Assembly (NCBI GenBank): GCA_021734045.1
Contig: JAIPJR010000021.1
Coordinates: 1-36,090, forward strand
DNA from: Fidelibacterota bacterium
GTDB taxonomy: Bacteria > Fidelibacterota > UBA8477
DNA: 36,090 bases
Direction: 5' to 3'
Part shown: positions 17,713 through 25,462 of the stretch, piece by piece
Position numbering within the stretch: position 1 is the first letter of the stretch
Layout: the number at the start of each line of letters is the position of its first letter
The notes under the pieces: generated by a model
Told to the model about the DNA's origin: nothing
Databases searched by the model: none
What the model saw: only the letters and a program-made list of their open reading frames with translations
Made by a program: the position numbers and the translations under genes

Positions 17713-18917
17713 AGCGGCCACATTTATCCTTCCGGGCTCAAATTTTTCTCCTGATGCTCATTCTGGTAGTGGGCGCCGTCTTGTTCGTCCGCTCCTACTT
17801 CATCGAATCACTCTCCACCTACCAGACCCAGGTTGAGGTTATTCATCTGGAAGAGCGTCTAAAAACATTATTCCATAGTTATGTGGACAGTCTGCCTGCG
17901 GACGAAGCTCTGCGCTTCAAGTCCGAGATTGAGTCCATGATTACAGACCTGACCCAATTGAAATTATCCGGTGAATTCCAAAACCGGGATTTGGCGCTGT
18001 ATTCGGCATTTATCCTGCTCTTCATAACACTAACGGTGGGCGGTGTATTTCTTATCAGTATGAATGTCATTACCCGTCCACTGGTGCGTCTCCAGGCGGC
18101 GGTGGAAGAATTGAGCGCTGGAAATTTCACCATTCGGGTGGCGGAAAGCCCGCGATCACCCATAAATGCGCTCATTCGTACATTTAATAATATGGTGGGT
18201 GAGTTGGAGGAGAGTCGTCGCAAACTGCTTCAGGCACAGAAAGACATGGTCTGGCGGGAAATGGCAAAAATCATGGCGCATGAGATTAAAAATCCGCTGA
18301 CACCGATTCAATTGGCGACCCAGCGACTTGAGCACAACTATTTACAGAAACCGGAAAATTTCGAGAAAGTTCTCACCGAGAGTACCCGGGTCATCCACGA
18401 GGAAATCGCTAGTCTGCAGCGATTGGTGCGAGCCTTTTCCGAATTCGCCAAAATGCCGGCACTGCAGACTGAACCCTACGATGTGGTTCAGCAACTGGAG
18501 GAGGTGGCCAATTCATTCCAGGATGAAGCGGAATTGCAGTTTGACTCTGGTGCTACCCCTGTTTTTATCAATGCGGACAAACTCCAGTTACGCCAGGTCT
18601 GGACCAACCTTTTTCAAAATGCCGTATTATCCCGCTCACCGGGTCGTGTTTGTGAAATTACCATCTCCATCGGTAAGCAAAACGGTTGGACTGCGGTAAC
18701 AATCCAGGACAATGGCACGGGGATTCCCGAAGAAAATCTTGAGAAGATTTTTCAGCCCTATTTCACCACCCGGGAGCGGGGAACCGGATTGGGGCTGGCG
18801 ATTGTGCGGCGAATTATTGAGCTGCATGGTGGTGAAATTTCTGCCACCTCCGAATTCGGCTCCGGGACAACATTTACCATTCAGCTGAAGTCAGAAACAC
18901 TGCAGAAAAGGACATAG
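17709..18917 (+). CDS. NtrY-like sensor histidine kinase
   Basis: This is a 402-residue membrane kinase. It has TM1 at about 11-31, a short periplasmic loop, TM2 at about 98-120 and HAMP at about 120-172. HisKA has H191 in MAHEIKNPLTPIQLATQRL, the wording typical of the NtrY branch. The ATPase domain has N304, DNGTG (334-338) and GTGLGLAI (358-365). It starts at GTG 17709 inside the stop of the DUF4390 gene and ends two bases before the response regulator, so all three are one operon. It should phosphorylate the adjacent NtrC-like protein. The signal is unknown. Confidence 0.93.
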   Translation: MKRPHLSFRAQIFLLMLILVVGAVLFVRSYFIESLSTYQTQVEVIHLEERLKTLFHSYVDSLPADEALRFKSEIESMITDLTQLKLSGEFQNRDLALYSAFILLFITLTVGGVFLISMNVITRPLVRLQAAVEELSAGNFTIRVAESPRSPINALIRTFNNMVGELEESRRKLLQAQKDMVWREMAKIMAHEIKNPLTPIQLATQRLEHNYLQKPENFEKVLTESTRVIHEEIASLQRLVRAFSEFAKMPALQTEPYDVVQQLEEVANSFQDEAELQFDSGATPVFINADKLQLRQVWTNLFQNAVLSRSPGRVCEITISIGKQNGWTAVTIQDNGTGIPEENLEKIFQPYFTTRERGTGLGLAIVRRIIELHGGEISATSEFGSGTTFTIQLKSETLQKRT

Positions 18918-18919
18918 CC

Positions 18920-20269
18920 ATGCGTATTCTGGTTATTGATGATGAGAAAAATATTCGGGCTACATTGACAGGGATTCTGGAAGATGCGGGATATGATGTT
19001 CTGGCAGTGGATACAGCCGAAAAGGGCATGGATGCCCTACAGGAACAGCTTTTTGATGTGGCGTTGGTGGATGTAAAACTGCCCGGTATGGACGGGATGA
19101 CATTTTTGGATGCTGCCCGACAATTAATGCCGGATCTGGACATTATTATGATATCGGGACACAGCGGAATCAGTACCGCTGTACAAGCGGTGAAAATGGG
19201 CGCCTATGATTTTTGTGAAAAGCCACTATCCCTGCCCAAAATCCTCATCTCTATTCAGAATCTGGCGGAAAAACGGCGCTTAGCACGGCGCACACAGGAA
19301 TTTTCCGACAACGAGGAGCTGCGCTACCGGATGATTGGTAAATCGCCGGCCATGCACCAACTGGCGGAATTGATCCAGCGTGTAGCCCAAACGGATGCCA
19401 AGGTGTTGATTCGCGGTGAAAGCGGTACTGGTAAGGAATTGGTGGCGCACGCCATTCATTCGCAAAGCAATCGCCGGAAGGGGGCTTTTGTTAAATTCAA
19501 TTCCGCCGCCATCCCCCGCGAGTTAGTGGAGAGCGAATTGTTCGGTTATGAAAAAGGTGCCTTCACCGGCGCGGCCAAGGCCAAACCGGGAAAGCTGGAA
19601 CGCGCACACGAGGGGACACTATTTCTGGATGAAATTGGTGATATGGATTTATCTGCTCAGGCGAAAGTTTTACGGGTCATTCAGGAGGGAAAATTCGAGC
19701 GGGTGGGCAGTACCAAAACCCTGGATATTAATGTGCGCTTGATCGCGGCGACGCATAAGCCGCTGGAGGAGATGGTTCAGGACGGGCTGTTTCGGGAGGA
19801 TTTGTTTTACCGGCTCAATGTGGTGCCCATTCAAGTGCCACCGCTGCGGGAGCGGGTGACGGATATTCCTTTATTAGCTGAATATTTCCTGGAGGAACTC
19901 GGTCGTGAATTGAAATTGGGCAGTAAAAATATCGACACAGATGGTTTGGAGCTATTGAAAACCTATCCCTTCCGGGGAAATATCCGCGAGCTACGTAACC
20001 TCATGGAGCGGCTCTATATTTTAGTGCCTCACACAACCATCAGCCGTCGTGACATTATACCGCATCTGGAAATATCTACCAAAGCGGATTCGGAGGAATT
20101 TGCCTTTCTGGAGGCCAAATCATTTCAGCAGGCGCGGCAGGAATTTGAGACCTATTATTTGCAGCAGCAACTAGAGAAATTTGACGGAAATATCAGTCGT
20201 TTGGCGCGCACTTTGGGGCTTCAGCAGTCCAATTTATCCCGGAAGTTGAAGGAACTGGGGCTGCGGTAG
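18920..20269 (+). CDS. NtrC-family sigma-54-dependent response regulator
   Basis: This 449-residue activator has a receiver (1-115, phospho-acceptor D51, K101). An AAA+ domain follows at about 138-370, with Walker A GESGTGKE (166-173), the sigma-54 contact loop GAFTGA (213-218), Walker B GTLFLDEIGD (232-241) and the FREDLFYRLNV region. The C-terminal Fis-type helix-turn-helix lies at about 405-449 (GNISRLARTLGLQQSNLSRKL). It remodels sigma-54 polymerase from upstream sites once phosphorylated by the kinase encoded just before it. The intact GAFTGA loop shows it is a true sigma-54 activator, so rpoN should exist elsewhere in the genome. Possible targets in the window are the palindromes at 15391-15424. 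Confidence 0.95.
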   Translation: MRILVIDDEKNIRATLTGILEDAGYDVLAVDTAEKGMDALQEQLFDVALVDVKLPGMDGMTFLDAARQLMPDLDIIMISGHSGISTAVQAVKMGAYDFCEKPLSLPKILISIQNLAEKRRLARRTQEFSDNEELRYRMIGKSPAMHQLAELIQRVAQTDAKVLIRGESGTGKELVAHAIHSQSNRRKGAFVKFNSAAIPRELVESELFGYEKGAFTGAAKAKPGKLERAHEGTLFLDEIGDMDLSAQAKVLRVIQEGKFERVGSTKTLDINVRLIAATHKPLEEMVQDGLFREDLFYRLNVVPIQVPPLRERVTDIPLLAEYFLEELGRELKLGSKNIDTDGLELLKTYPFRGNIRELRNLMERLYILVPHTTISRRDIIPHLEISTKADSEEFAFLEAKSFQQARQEFETYYLQQQLEKFDGNISRLARTLGLQQSNLSRKLKELGLR

Positions 20270-20485
20270 GCGTTTGTTAGGAAGCGATGATTTGTTCTCT
20301 AACCCAACAATGAATCTGGCTTGATTAAAGCACTTTTAGGCGACAGATTGACCGAATGCACTGAATGCTTTTCCTCCCCTTGAGATAAGGGGAAGCCTGG
20401 CCCAGTGACATTCAACCTTTGGTTGCGTATTTCACCCGGCCAGGAGGGGATTGACCTATCGTTGAATCGGCGGGAAAGCGCGGGG

Positions 20486-20660
20486 TGTAATCCCGTCAGG
20501 GGTTCTCTCTCTGTAGTTGAAAAAAACCGACCCAGAAAAAATTCAACCCCGTAAGGGGTTTTCTATTTTTCACCCGCAATAATTTCAGGAAACCCTTACA
20601 GGGTTCATGTGATACACCGGGAAACGCTGGTAAAGATAAAAACACCGCCGGTGTTTCTCT
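20486..20660 (-). repeat. Four-hairpin dispersed repeat, copy A (inverted relative to copy B)
   Basis: Read on the minus strand, this element carries four short hairpins in the order AAACACC..GGTGTTT, AACCCT..AGGGTT, AACCCC..GGGGTT and AACCCC..GGGATT. The same four hairpins in the same order and spacing occur on the plus strand at 29939-30113. The second stem has AACCCT/AGGGTT here and AACCCC/GGGGTT there, a paired change that keeps the stem. Confidence 0.75.
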
Positions 20661-20920
20661 CCACTTTCGTTTTACATAAACACCAAACGAACCGAATGAA
20701 GCCGGATGAGTGGATTGAGTCGCTTTGCTCCTCTTACTTCGCTCCGCTCCGTTTGTCGGATTGCGGATGAGTGGATAATCGGATGAGCGGGCATCAGTGG
20801 AGAGGAGAACTGTCTGTCTCCCCTCGTTACATTCCCTGGACCGGCACAGAAAGCATCATTCAATCTTAGCAAGCTCTGCATCTTCTTTTCACCTCGGTGT
20901 AAATCTCAAAGCCAGAATCC

Positions 20921-21285
20921 GTTCAATCCGCGTTGCCCACGGCCAAAAATTCTTCATCTGTGATTGTCTGCGTTTATCTGTGGCAAGAGTGAGAGAATTC
21001 CCAAATCACAAGCACCAAATATCAAACAAATCCCAAATCACAAGCATCAAAACTCAAACAAATCCCAAATCACAATTTTCAATTTTCAAAACGGAAATCC
21101 GTCCAATCCGCGTCATCCGCGGCTAAAAATTCTTCATCTGTGATTGTCTGTGTTCATCTGTGGCAAGAGTGAGAGAATTCCCAAATCACAAGCATCAAAA
21201 CACAAACAAATCCCAAATCGCAATTTTCAATTTTCAAAACGGAAATCCTGTCCAATCCGCGCCATCGGAGCTAAAAAAATAACCT
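20921..21285. repeat. Imperfect 180-base tandem repeat with 32-base subunits
   Basis: The unit starting GTTCAATCCG at 20921 recurs at 21101 (GTCCAATCCG), exactly 180 bases on, and partly again near 21250. Inside it, 32-base subunits starting TCCCAAATCACAAGC lie at 20999 and 21031 in the first copy and only at 21179 in the second, so copies differ by whole subunits. Related sequence lies on the opposite strand in the second island (28752, 29559 and 29889). Confidence 0.8.
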
Positions 21286-21530
21286 TTGCAAACTTGGCGT
21301 TTTACTCTGCGCCCTTTGCGGTTAAGAATTTCTCTGCTTGATTTGCCCTGCTTCCAAAATATTCGGGACGATGACGAACCCTTTCTGATTCCCCATAAGC
21401 ACTCTCGACTGTTTCTGCCTTTTTTAACCCGTGAACTTTTGTAAAATACAGGCCGATATCAGGCCGTTTAAAATCTCGCGCAAGCGTGTGACGCACATGG
21501 GAATGAACCTGAAGGAAATACGGATTGAAT

Positions 21531-22112
21531 ATGGAAGAGAATAAAAGTAAATCGGTCAATCGCCCGGGTTCCAACTCATTTCATGTGGACCAACCCGGTG
21601 GTCATCTGGACCACATGATGAAACAAACCCGCTCCCACCATGTACAGCTCAGCGTCATGGCCGATTCCAAGGCCAATATGCTGTTAACCGTGGCTACCGT
21701 TGTGATTACCCTTTCCGTACCTCATCTGGTAACCCCTGAACTGCGTTGGGGCATGCTGGTGATTATCTTCTTTAGTTTCCTCACCATTGTGCTCTCCACC
21801 TATGCGGTGATGCCCAAATTACCCCTCACCTATAAGCCCAATAATCGGCCAGATATGAAGGCACCCTCTTTCAACCTGCTGTTTTTCGGCAGCTTCGTAC
21901 GATTGAACCTGGAGGAGTATCTTGAGGCCATGGAGTCGGTGGTAAATGATCCCAGCCAGACCTATGAGGTGATGATCAAGGAGATTTATACACTGGGAGA
22001 CTTTCTTGCGCGTAAAAAATACCGCTTCATCCGGTTGGCTTATCTCACCTTCATATTTGGTGTTTTTTCCAGCGTGGTCACGCTGATTTTTACAGGTGGT
22101 TTGTTGGCGTAA
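21531..22112 (+). CDS. PycTM-like (DUF5706) membrane protein, possible Pycsar-type effector
   Basis: This 193-residue protein has an N-terminal cytoplasmic region and three hydrophobic segments: about 44-62 and 64-88 early, and about 169-190 at the C-terminus. The segment HHVQLSVMADSKANMLLTVATVVITLS is the signature of DUF5706/PycTM proteins. In Pycsar these are membrane effectors triggered by cyclic UMP or CMP from a dedicated cyclase. No uridylate cyclase gene is in the window, so a stand-alone or different role is possible. AAGGAA at 21512-21517 fits either ATG 21531 or a TTG at 21525, and the difference is two residues. A winged-helix/nucleotidyltransferase pair follows after 165 bases in the same direction. 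Confidence 0.72.
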   Translation: MEENKSKSVNRPGSNSFHVDQPGGHLDHMMKQTRSHHVQLSVMADSKANMLLTVATVVITLSVPHLVTPELRWGMLVIIFFSFLTIVLSTYAVMPKLPLTYKPNNRPDMKAPSFNLLFFGSFVRLNLEEYLEAMESVVNDPSQTYEVMIKEIYTLGDFLARKKYRFIRLAYLTFIFGVFSSVVTLIFTGGLLA

Positions 22113-22213
22113 GAATTTCCAGGGTCCAAGTCTCACATTTTAGCCAATCTTCTGACATTAAAACTTTGACACATTGATAATTTCTGGTTTGAGAATAATA
22201 TCTCCTTGTTTAA

Positions 22214-22251
22214 ATTCGCAATATGCGAATCGCGAATCGCGAATCGCGAAC
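22214..22251. repeat. ATTCGCA palindrome and 7-bp tandem repeat (GCGAATC)
   Basis: ATTCGCA-ATA-TGCGAAT (22214-22230) is a 7-bp inverted repeat. It overlaps 3.7 tandem copies of GCGAATC (22225-22251). The pair sits 27 bases before the winged-helix gene and may act as its operator, or it may be a simple-sequence expansion. Upstream start codons in this frame would translate the repeat, so I reject them. Confidence 0.7.
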
Positions 22252-22277
22252 AACGAACAGAATGGGGAGTGAAAGCA

Positions 22278-22790
22278 ATGAAAAAACATTCCGGAATGCG
22301 CCCGCATGACATCATTATTCTTTTAAAAATTGCCATAAAAAAATCAAATACCTGGACGCTGCGAGAGCTGGGGATTGAATTGGAAGTCAGTTTTAGTGAG
22401 ATTAGCGAATCTTTGAATCGTTCCGTTTTAGCGGGATTGTTGGCGGAAGATAAGCATACGCTCATGAGACAAGCGTTTGTTGAATTTTTAATGTTCGGAT
22501 TGAAATATGTCTTTCCCCAGAAACCGGGTTCCCCTGTCCGCGGCATTAAAACTGCCTATTCAGCTCCGCCATTATCCGCCATCATTCAGCATGATGAAAA
22601 AATTGTTTGGCCCTGGCCTGAAGGAATGGATCGCGGGGTAAGTATAGAACCACTCCACCCAAAATTACCCGGGGTTTGTTTAAGGGATTCACAGTTGTAC
22701 GAACTGGCTGCGCTAACAGACACGCTTCGGGTGGGAGGCAGCCGGGAAAGGCAGGTGGCTGCGGAGGAATTAAGAACACGACTACTGTAA
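22278..22790 (+). CDS. Winged-helix protein of a winged-helix/nucleotidyltransferase pair (putative antitoxin)
   Basis: This 170-residue protein has an N-terminal winged helix-turn-helix at about 6-65 (RPHDIIILLKIAI...TLRELGIELEVSFSEISESLNRS). A conserved C-terminal region follows, with FLMFGLKYVFPQKPGSPVRGI and later IVWPWPEG...SIEPLHPKLPGV...LYELAALTDTLRVG. I recognise this as one partner of a widespread two-gene module with the nucleotidyltransferase that follows. ATG 22278 has GGGGAG nine bases upstream. Its TAA overlaps the ATG of the next gene by one base. By analogy with AbiE-type type IV toxin-antitoxin pairs it may repress the operon and neutralise the nucleotidyltransferase. That role is inferred, not shown. 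Confidence 0.75.
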   Translation: MKKHSGMRPHDIIILLKIAIKKSNTWTLRELGIELEVSFSEISESLNRSVLAGLLAEDKHTLMRQAFVEFLMFGLKYVFPQKPGSPVRGIKTAYSAPPLSAIIQHDEKIVWPWPEGMDRGVSIEPLHPKLPGVCLRDSQLYELAALTDTLRVGGSRERQVAAEELRTRLL

Positions 22791-23479
22791 TGCAAAGCCG
22801 CGCTGATATCCTGACCGTTCGTCAAATTGCTCAAGCCTTGGGGGATTTGAATCAGGATGTGGTTTTTGTGGGTGGTGCTGTGATCAGTCTCTATGTAACG
22901 GATCCTGGTGCCCCGGAAATGCGTCCCACACAAGACGTGGATTTGTTCGTTGAAGTACTGACATCCAAGGATTTAGAAACATTTCGCCAAAAACTGGTCA
23001 CGAGAGGCTTTGCACAATCCCCTGAAGATAAGGTGATTTGTCGTTTCAGATATGATGGGATTTATAAGGTGGACGTCATGAGTACCAAGGCAGTCGGGTG
23101 GGCACCGGCAAATCCATGGTTTGCTCCCGGAAAAAAGGATGTTGAGACCCGGATCATAGAAAATCAAGCGATTCGTGTACTTTCATTCCCTTATTTCCTG
23201 GCAAGTAAGTTGGCCGCATTTCATTCGCGGGGAACCGATGCCAGAACCAGCAAGGACTTTGAGGATGTGGTTTATCTCCTGGATAATAGAGCAGAAGCTG
23301 TTCATGAGATTTTAAACACAGCTGCCACTGTAAAAGAATATCTGTGTGCTGAATTCAGCGAAATGTTACAAAATCCAGGTCTTCAGGAGGCGATACTTTC
23401 TCACTTGGAGCCAGAAAGTCAGACGATCCGATATCATCGTTTACAGGATCTACTTACGAGGTGTATTCAAGCTATTTAA
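22790..23479 (+). CDS. AbiEii-like nucleotidyltransferase (putative toxin partner)
   Basis: This 229-residue protein has a minimal Pol-beta-type nucleotidyltransferase fold. GGA in VVFVGGAVISLYV and the metal-binding TQDVDLFVE (about 46-54) match the GG...D-x-D motif, and a third acidic residue lies in YKVDVMS. The C-terminal half (YFLASKLAAFHSRGTD...SKDFEDVVYLLDNR) matches families grouped with AbiEii. Translation is coupled to the winged-helix gene by TAATG. AbiEii and MenT enzymes transfer nucleotides to tRNA or other targets, and by analogy this may be a growth-arrest toxin. No activity can be told from sequence alone. An earlier in-frame start at 22676 lies inside the winged-helix gene and is unlikely. 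Confidence 0.8.
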   Translation: MQSRADILTVRQIAQALGDLNQDVVFVGGAVISLYVTDPGAPEMRPTQDVDLFVEVLTSKDLETFRQKLVTRGFAQSPEDKVICRFRYDGIYKVDVMSTKAVGWAPANPWFAPGKKDVETRIIENQAIRVLSFPYFLASKLAAFHSRGTDARTSKDFEDVVYLLDNRAEAVHEILNTAATVKEYLCAEFSEMLQNPGLQEAILSHLEPESQTIRYHRLQDLLTRCIQAI

Positions 23480-23658
23480 TACCGCATGAAATATTCGTTA
23501 TAATCCTAGCACAGAACGGCAATTCTACTACCAGATACAAATACATAACGCTAATTTTAATCGCGGGACCTAACCTCAAATTCAAGATCAGCGCTTGGAT
23601 GAGAGGGATCATAACCTGAATATTGGCCTGAGAGGAGATGACCGGAATTAGTTAGACC

Positions 23659-25455
23659 ATGGCGCGTATCCCCGAACATCAGATTGAGCAGGTTCGTGAA
23701 GCCAACGACATTGTGGATGTAGTGGGTGATTATGTCCGCTTGAAAAAATCGGGGCGCAATTACTTCGGTCTGTGTCCCTTCCATGGCGAGAAAACACCCT
23801 CTTTTTCCGTAGCGCCGGATAAGCAGATTTTCCACTGCTTCGGCTGTGGCGTGGGCGGGAATGTCATCAATTTCATCATGCAGTACGAAAAAATCGAGTT
23901 CGTGGAAGCGGTGAAATTGCTGGCTGACCGGGCCGGTATTACCCTTCAGTACGAATCCGGTGGTAGTGGCGCACCGGCACCGAAAAAGGAAGATCTCTCC
24001 CATTACCATTCCCTGCATGAACGCATTACCGGCTTGTACGAAAAAGCATTGTGGCAAAGTAACGAAGGTAAACAGGCCCTGGATTATCTGCGGGGACGGG
24101 GACTCGTCGATGCCGTCTTAAAACGCTTTCGGGTGGGGTATGCGCCGGATCAATGGGATTTTGTTACCCTGCAGGTGATGAAACTGGGCTTACCCAAAGA
24201 GGTCCTCACCAAATCCGGCCTGCTCATGACCAAAGACCGTGGCGGCTTTTACGACCGGTTCCGCAAACGCATCATGTTTCCCATCATGGGCGTTCAGGGG
24301 CGCGTCATTGCTTTTGGCGGGCGGGTGCTGCCGGGTGACGATCAGAGCGCCAAATACATGAATTCCCCCGAAACGCCGGTGTATCATAAAGGCAAAGTGC
24401 TCTATGGGCTGAATCATACCAAGGGGGACATTCGCAATGCCCAAGAAGCGATTCTGGTGGAAGGCTACCTGGATTTAATCCGGCTCTACCAGTCGGGATT
24501 TCACAATGTGGCCGCCGGTTCAGGTACGGCGCTTACCGAACAGCACGGGAAAATCCTGAGCCGCTTTGCCGATACGGTATTTTTGTGTTATGACAGCGAT
24601 GAAGCCGGTGTCAAAGCCACCGATCGTGCCGGCAAAATCTTACTGGACGCCGGCCTGACGGTGCGGGTTATCCAGCTGCCTTCCGGCAGCGATCCCGATA
24701 GTTATTTTGATGACCATTCACCGGAAGATTTCCAGGCATTATTGGACGAAGCGCCTGATTTCATGGGCTATCTGGTGTCCTATTACCGACCCCGGTTGCG
24801 CTCTGCCACGGCCAAGTCCAATTTCGCTGAGCGGTTTGTCTCAGACCTGGCGCAGATGAATAATCGCCTGACCAGAGAACTGCTGTTAAGTCAGTTTGCC
24901 GAAGGAATGGGGATGACGGAATCCACACTCTTCAGACTATTACGGGATAAAATTCGCTACCAGCCCCATCGCCGCGGTGAAGAAAATGGAACGCGCGATT
25001 CATTGCGACCGGAATCTGCCACCGACAAGGCGGAATATGAATTGTTGCGACTCCATTTCTCCGAATCTGAGGTAGTTTTGAAATGGCTGCTGAAAAACCT
25101 GGAGCCGGAAATTCTGGAGCGCATGCGTTTTAAAGAAATTTTCCAGAAGGCTCGCTCCGAACTGGAAAATGAACTACCGCTGAATCGTTCCCGGATGGTT
25201 GATGCGCTGAGGGATTCACCCTTGCAGAGTCTGGTGTCGCGCATTCTGTTTGATTTGGATTCGGGGAAAGCCGTCACGGTACAGTTAGCTCAGGATTGCG
25301 TGTCGGCATTAAAACAGCACCAGCTGAAAGAAGAATTAAAAACCTTGCGCGAAGAACTCCGGGATGTGGAAAAAAACGACGGCGATGTCCTCACCATCCT
25401 GCGCCAGATAAGAACGATTGAAAAACAGCTCACAGCCGAAAAGCAGACCGGATAA
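23659..25455 (+). CDS. dnaG: DNA primase
   Basis: DnaG makes RNA primers for replication. The 598-residue protein has the N-terminal zinc site (C39, H42, C60, C63, in CPFHGEKTPSFSV and HCFGCG). The RNA polymerase core includes RFRKRIMFPIMGVQGRVIAFGGR (about 200-222). The Toprim site has E268 in ILVEGYLD and DSDEAG at 312-317. A C-terminal helicase-binding region lies at about 440-598. The 179 bases upstream (23480-23658) hold no gene, and there is no strong ribosome binding site before ATG 23659. The FN3 lipoprotein gene starts seven bases after the stop, an unusual partner. In E. coli dnaG lies between rpsU and rpoD. Here those genes are 22 kb away. Confidence 0.97.
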   Translation: MARIPEHQIEQVREANDIVDVVGDYVRLKKSGRNYFGLCPFHGEKTPSFSVAPDKQIFHCFGCGVGGNVINFIMQYEKIEFVEAVKLLADRAGITLQYESGGSGAPAPKKEDLSHYHSLHERITGLYEKALWQSNEGKQALDYLRGRGLVDAVLKRFRVGYAPDQWDFVTLQVMKLGLPKEVLTKSGLLMTKDRGGFYDRFRKRIMFPIMGVQGRVIAFGGRVLPGDDQSAKYMNSPETPVYHKGKVLYGLNHTKGDIRNAQEAILVEGYLDLIRLYQSGFHNVAAGSGTALTEQHGKILSRFADTVFLCYDSDEAGVKATDRAGKILLDAGLTVRVIQLPSGSDPDSYFDDHSPEDFQALLDEAPDFMGYLVSYYRPRLRSATAKSNFAERFVSDLAQMNNRLTRELLLSQFAEGMGMTESTLFRLLRDKIRYQPHRRGEENGTRDSLRPESATDKAEYELLRLHFSESEVVLKWLLKNLEPEILERMRFKEIFQKARSELENELPLNRSRMVDALRDSPLQSLVSRILFDLDSGKAVTVQLAQDCVSALKQHQLKEELKTLREELRDVEKNDGDVLTILRQIRTIEKQLTAEKQTG

Positions 25456-25462
25456 GCATGCC

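Larger units (their letters stand above)
20270..21524. other. Gene-poor repeat island 1
   Basis: I see no real gene in these 1.25 kb. The region holds a TCCCCTT/AAGGGGA hairpin (20375-20393), the four-hairpin element at 20486-20660, and a 180-base imperfect tandem repeat from 20921 with 32-base subunits. From about 21290 to 21524 the sequence is unique and probably contains the promoter of the membrane protein gene at 21531. Open frames at 20797-21126 and 21144-21341 are translations of the repeats. Confidence 0.7.

Noticed and set aside
20999-21240. Possible CRISPR array because of 32-base periodicity
   Set aside because: The 32-base units are directly adjacent without unique spacers, and no cas gene is in the window.
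20797-21341. Two plus-strand open frames with Asn/Lys/Pro-rich, repetitive translations
   Set aside because: They are translations of the TCCCAAATCACAA tandem repeat. There is no ribosome binding site and no domain.
22206-22277. Upstream start for the winged-helix gene adding 24 residues
   Set aside because: The extra residues are encoded by the GCGAATC tandem repeat, and ATG 22278 has a good ribosome binding site.
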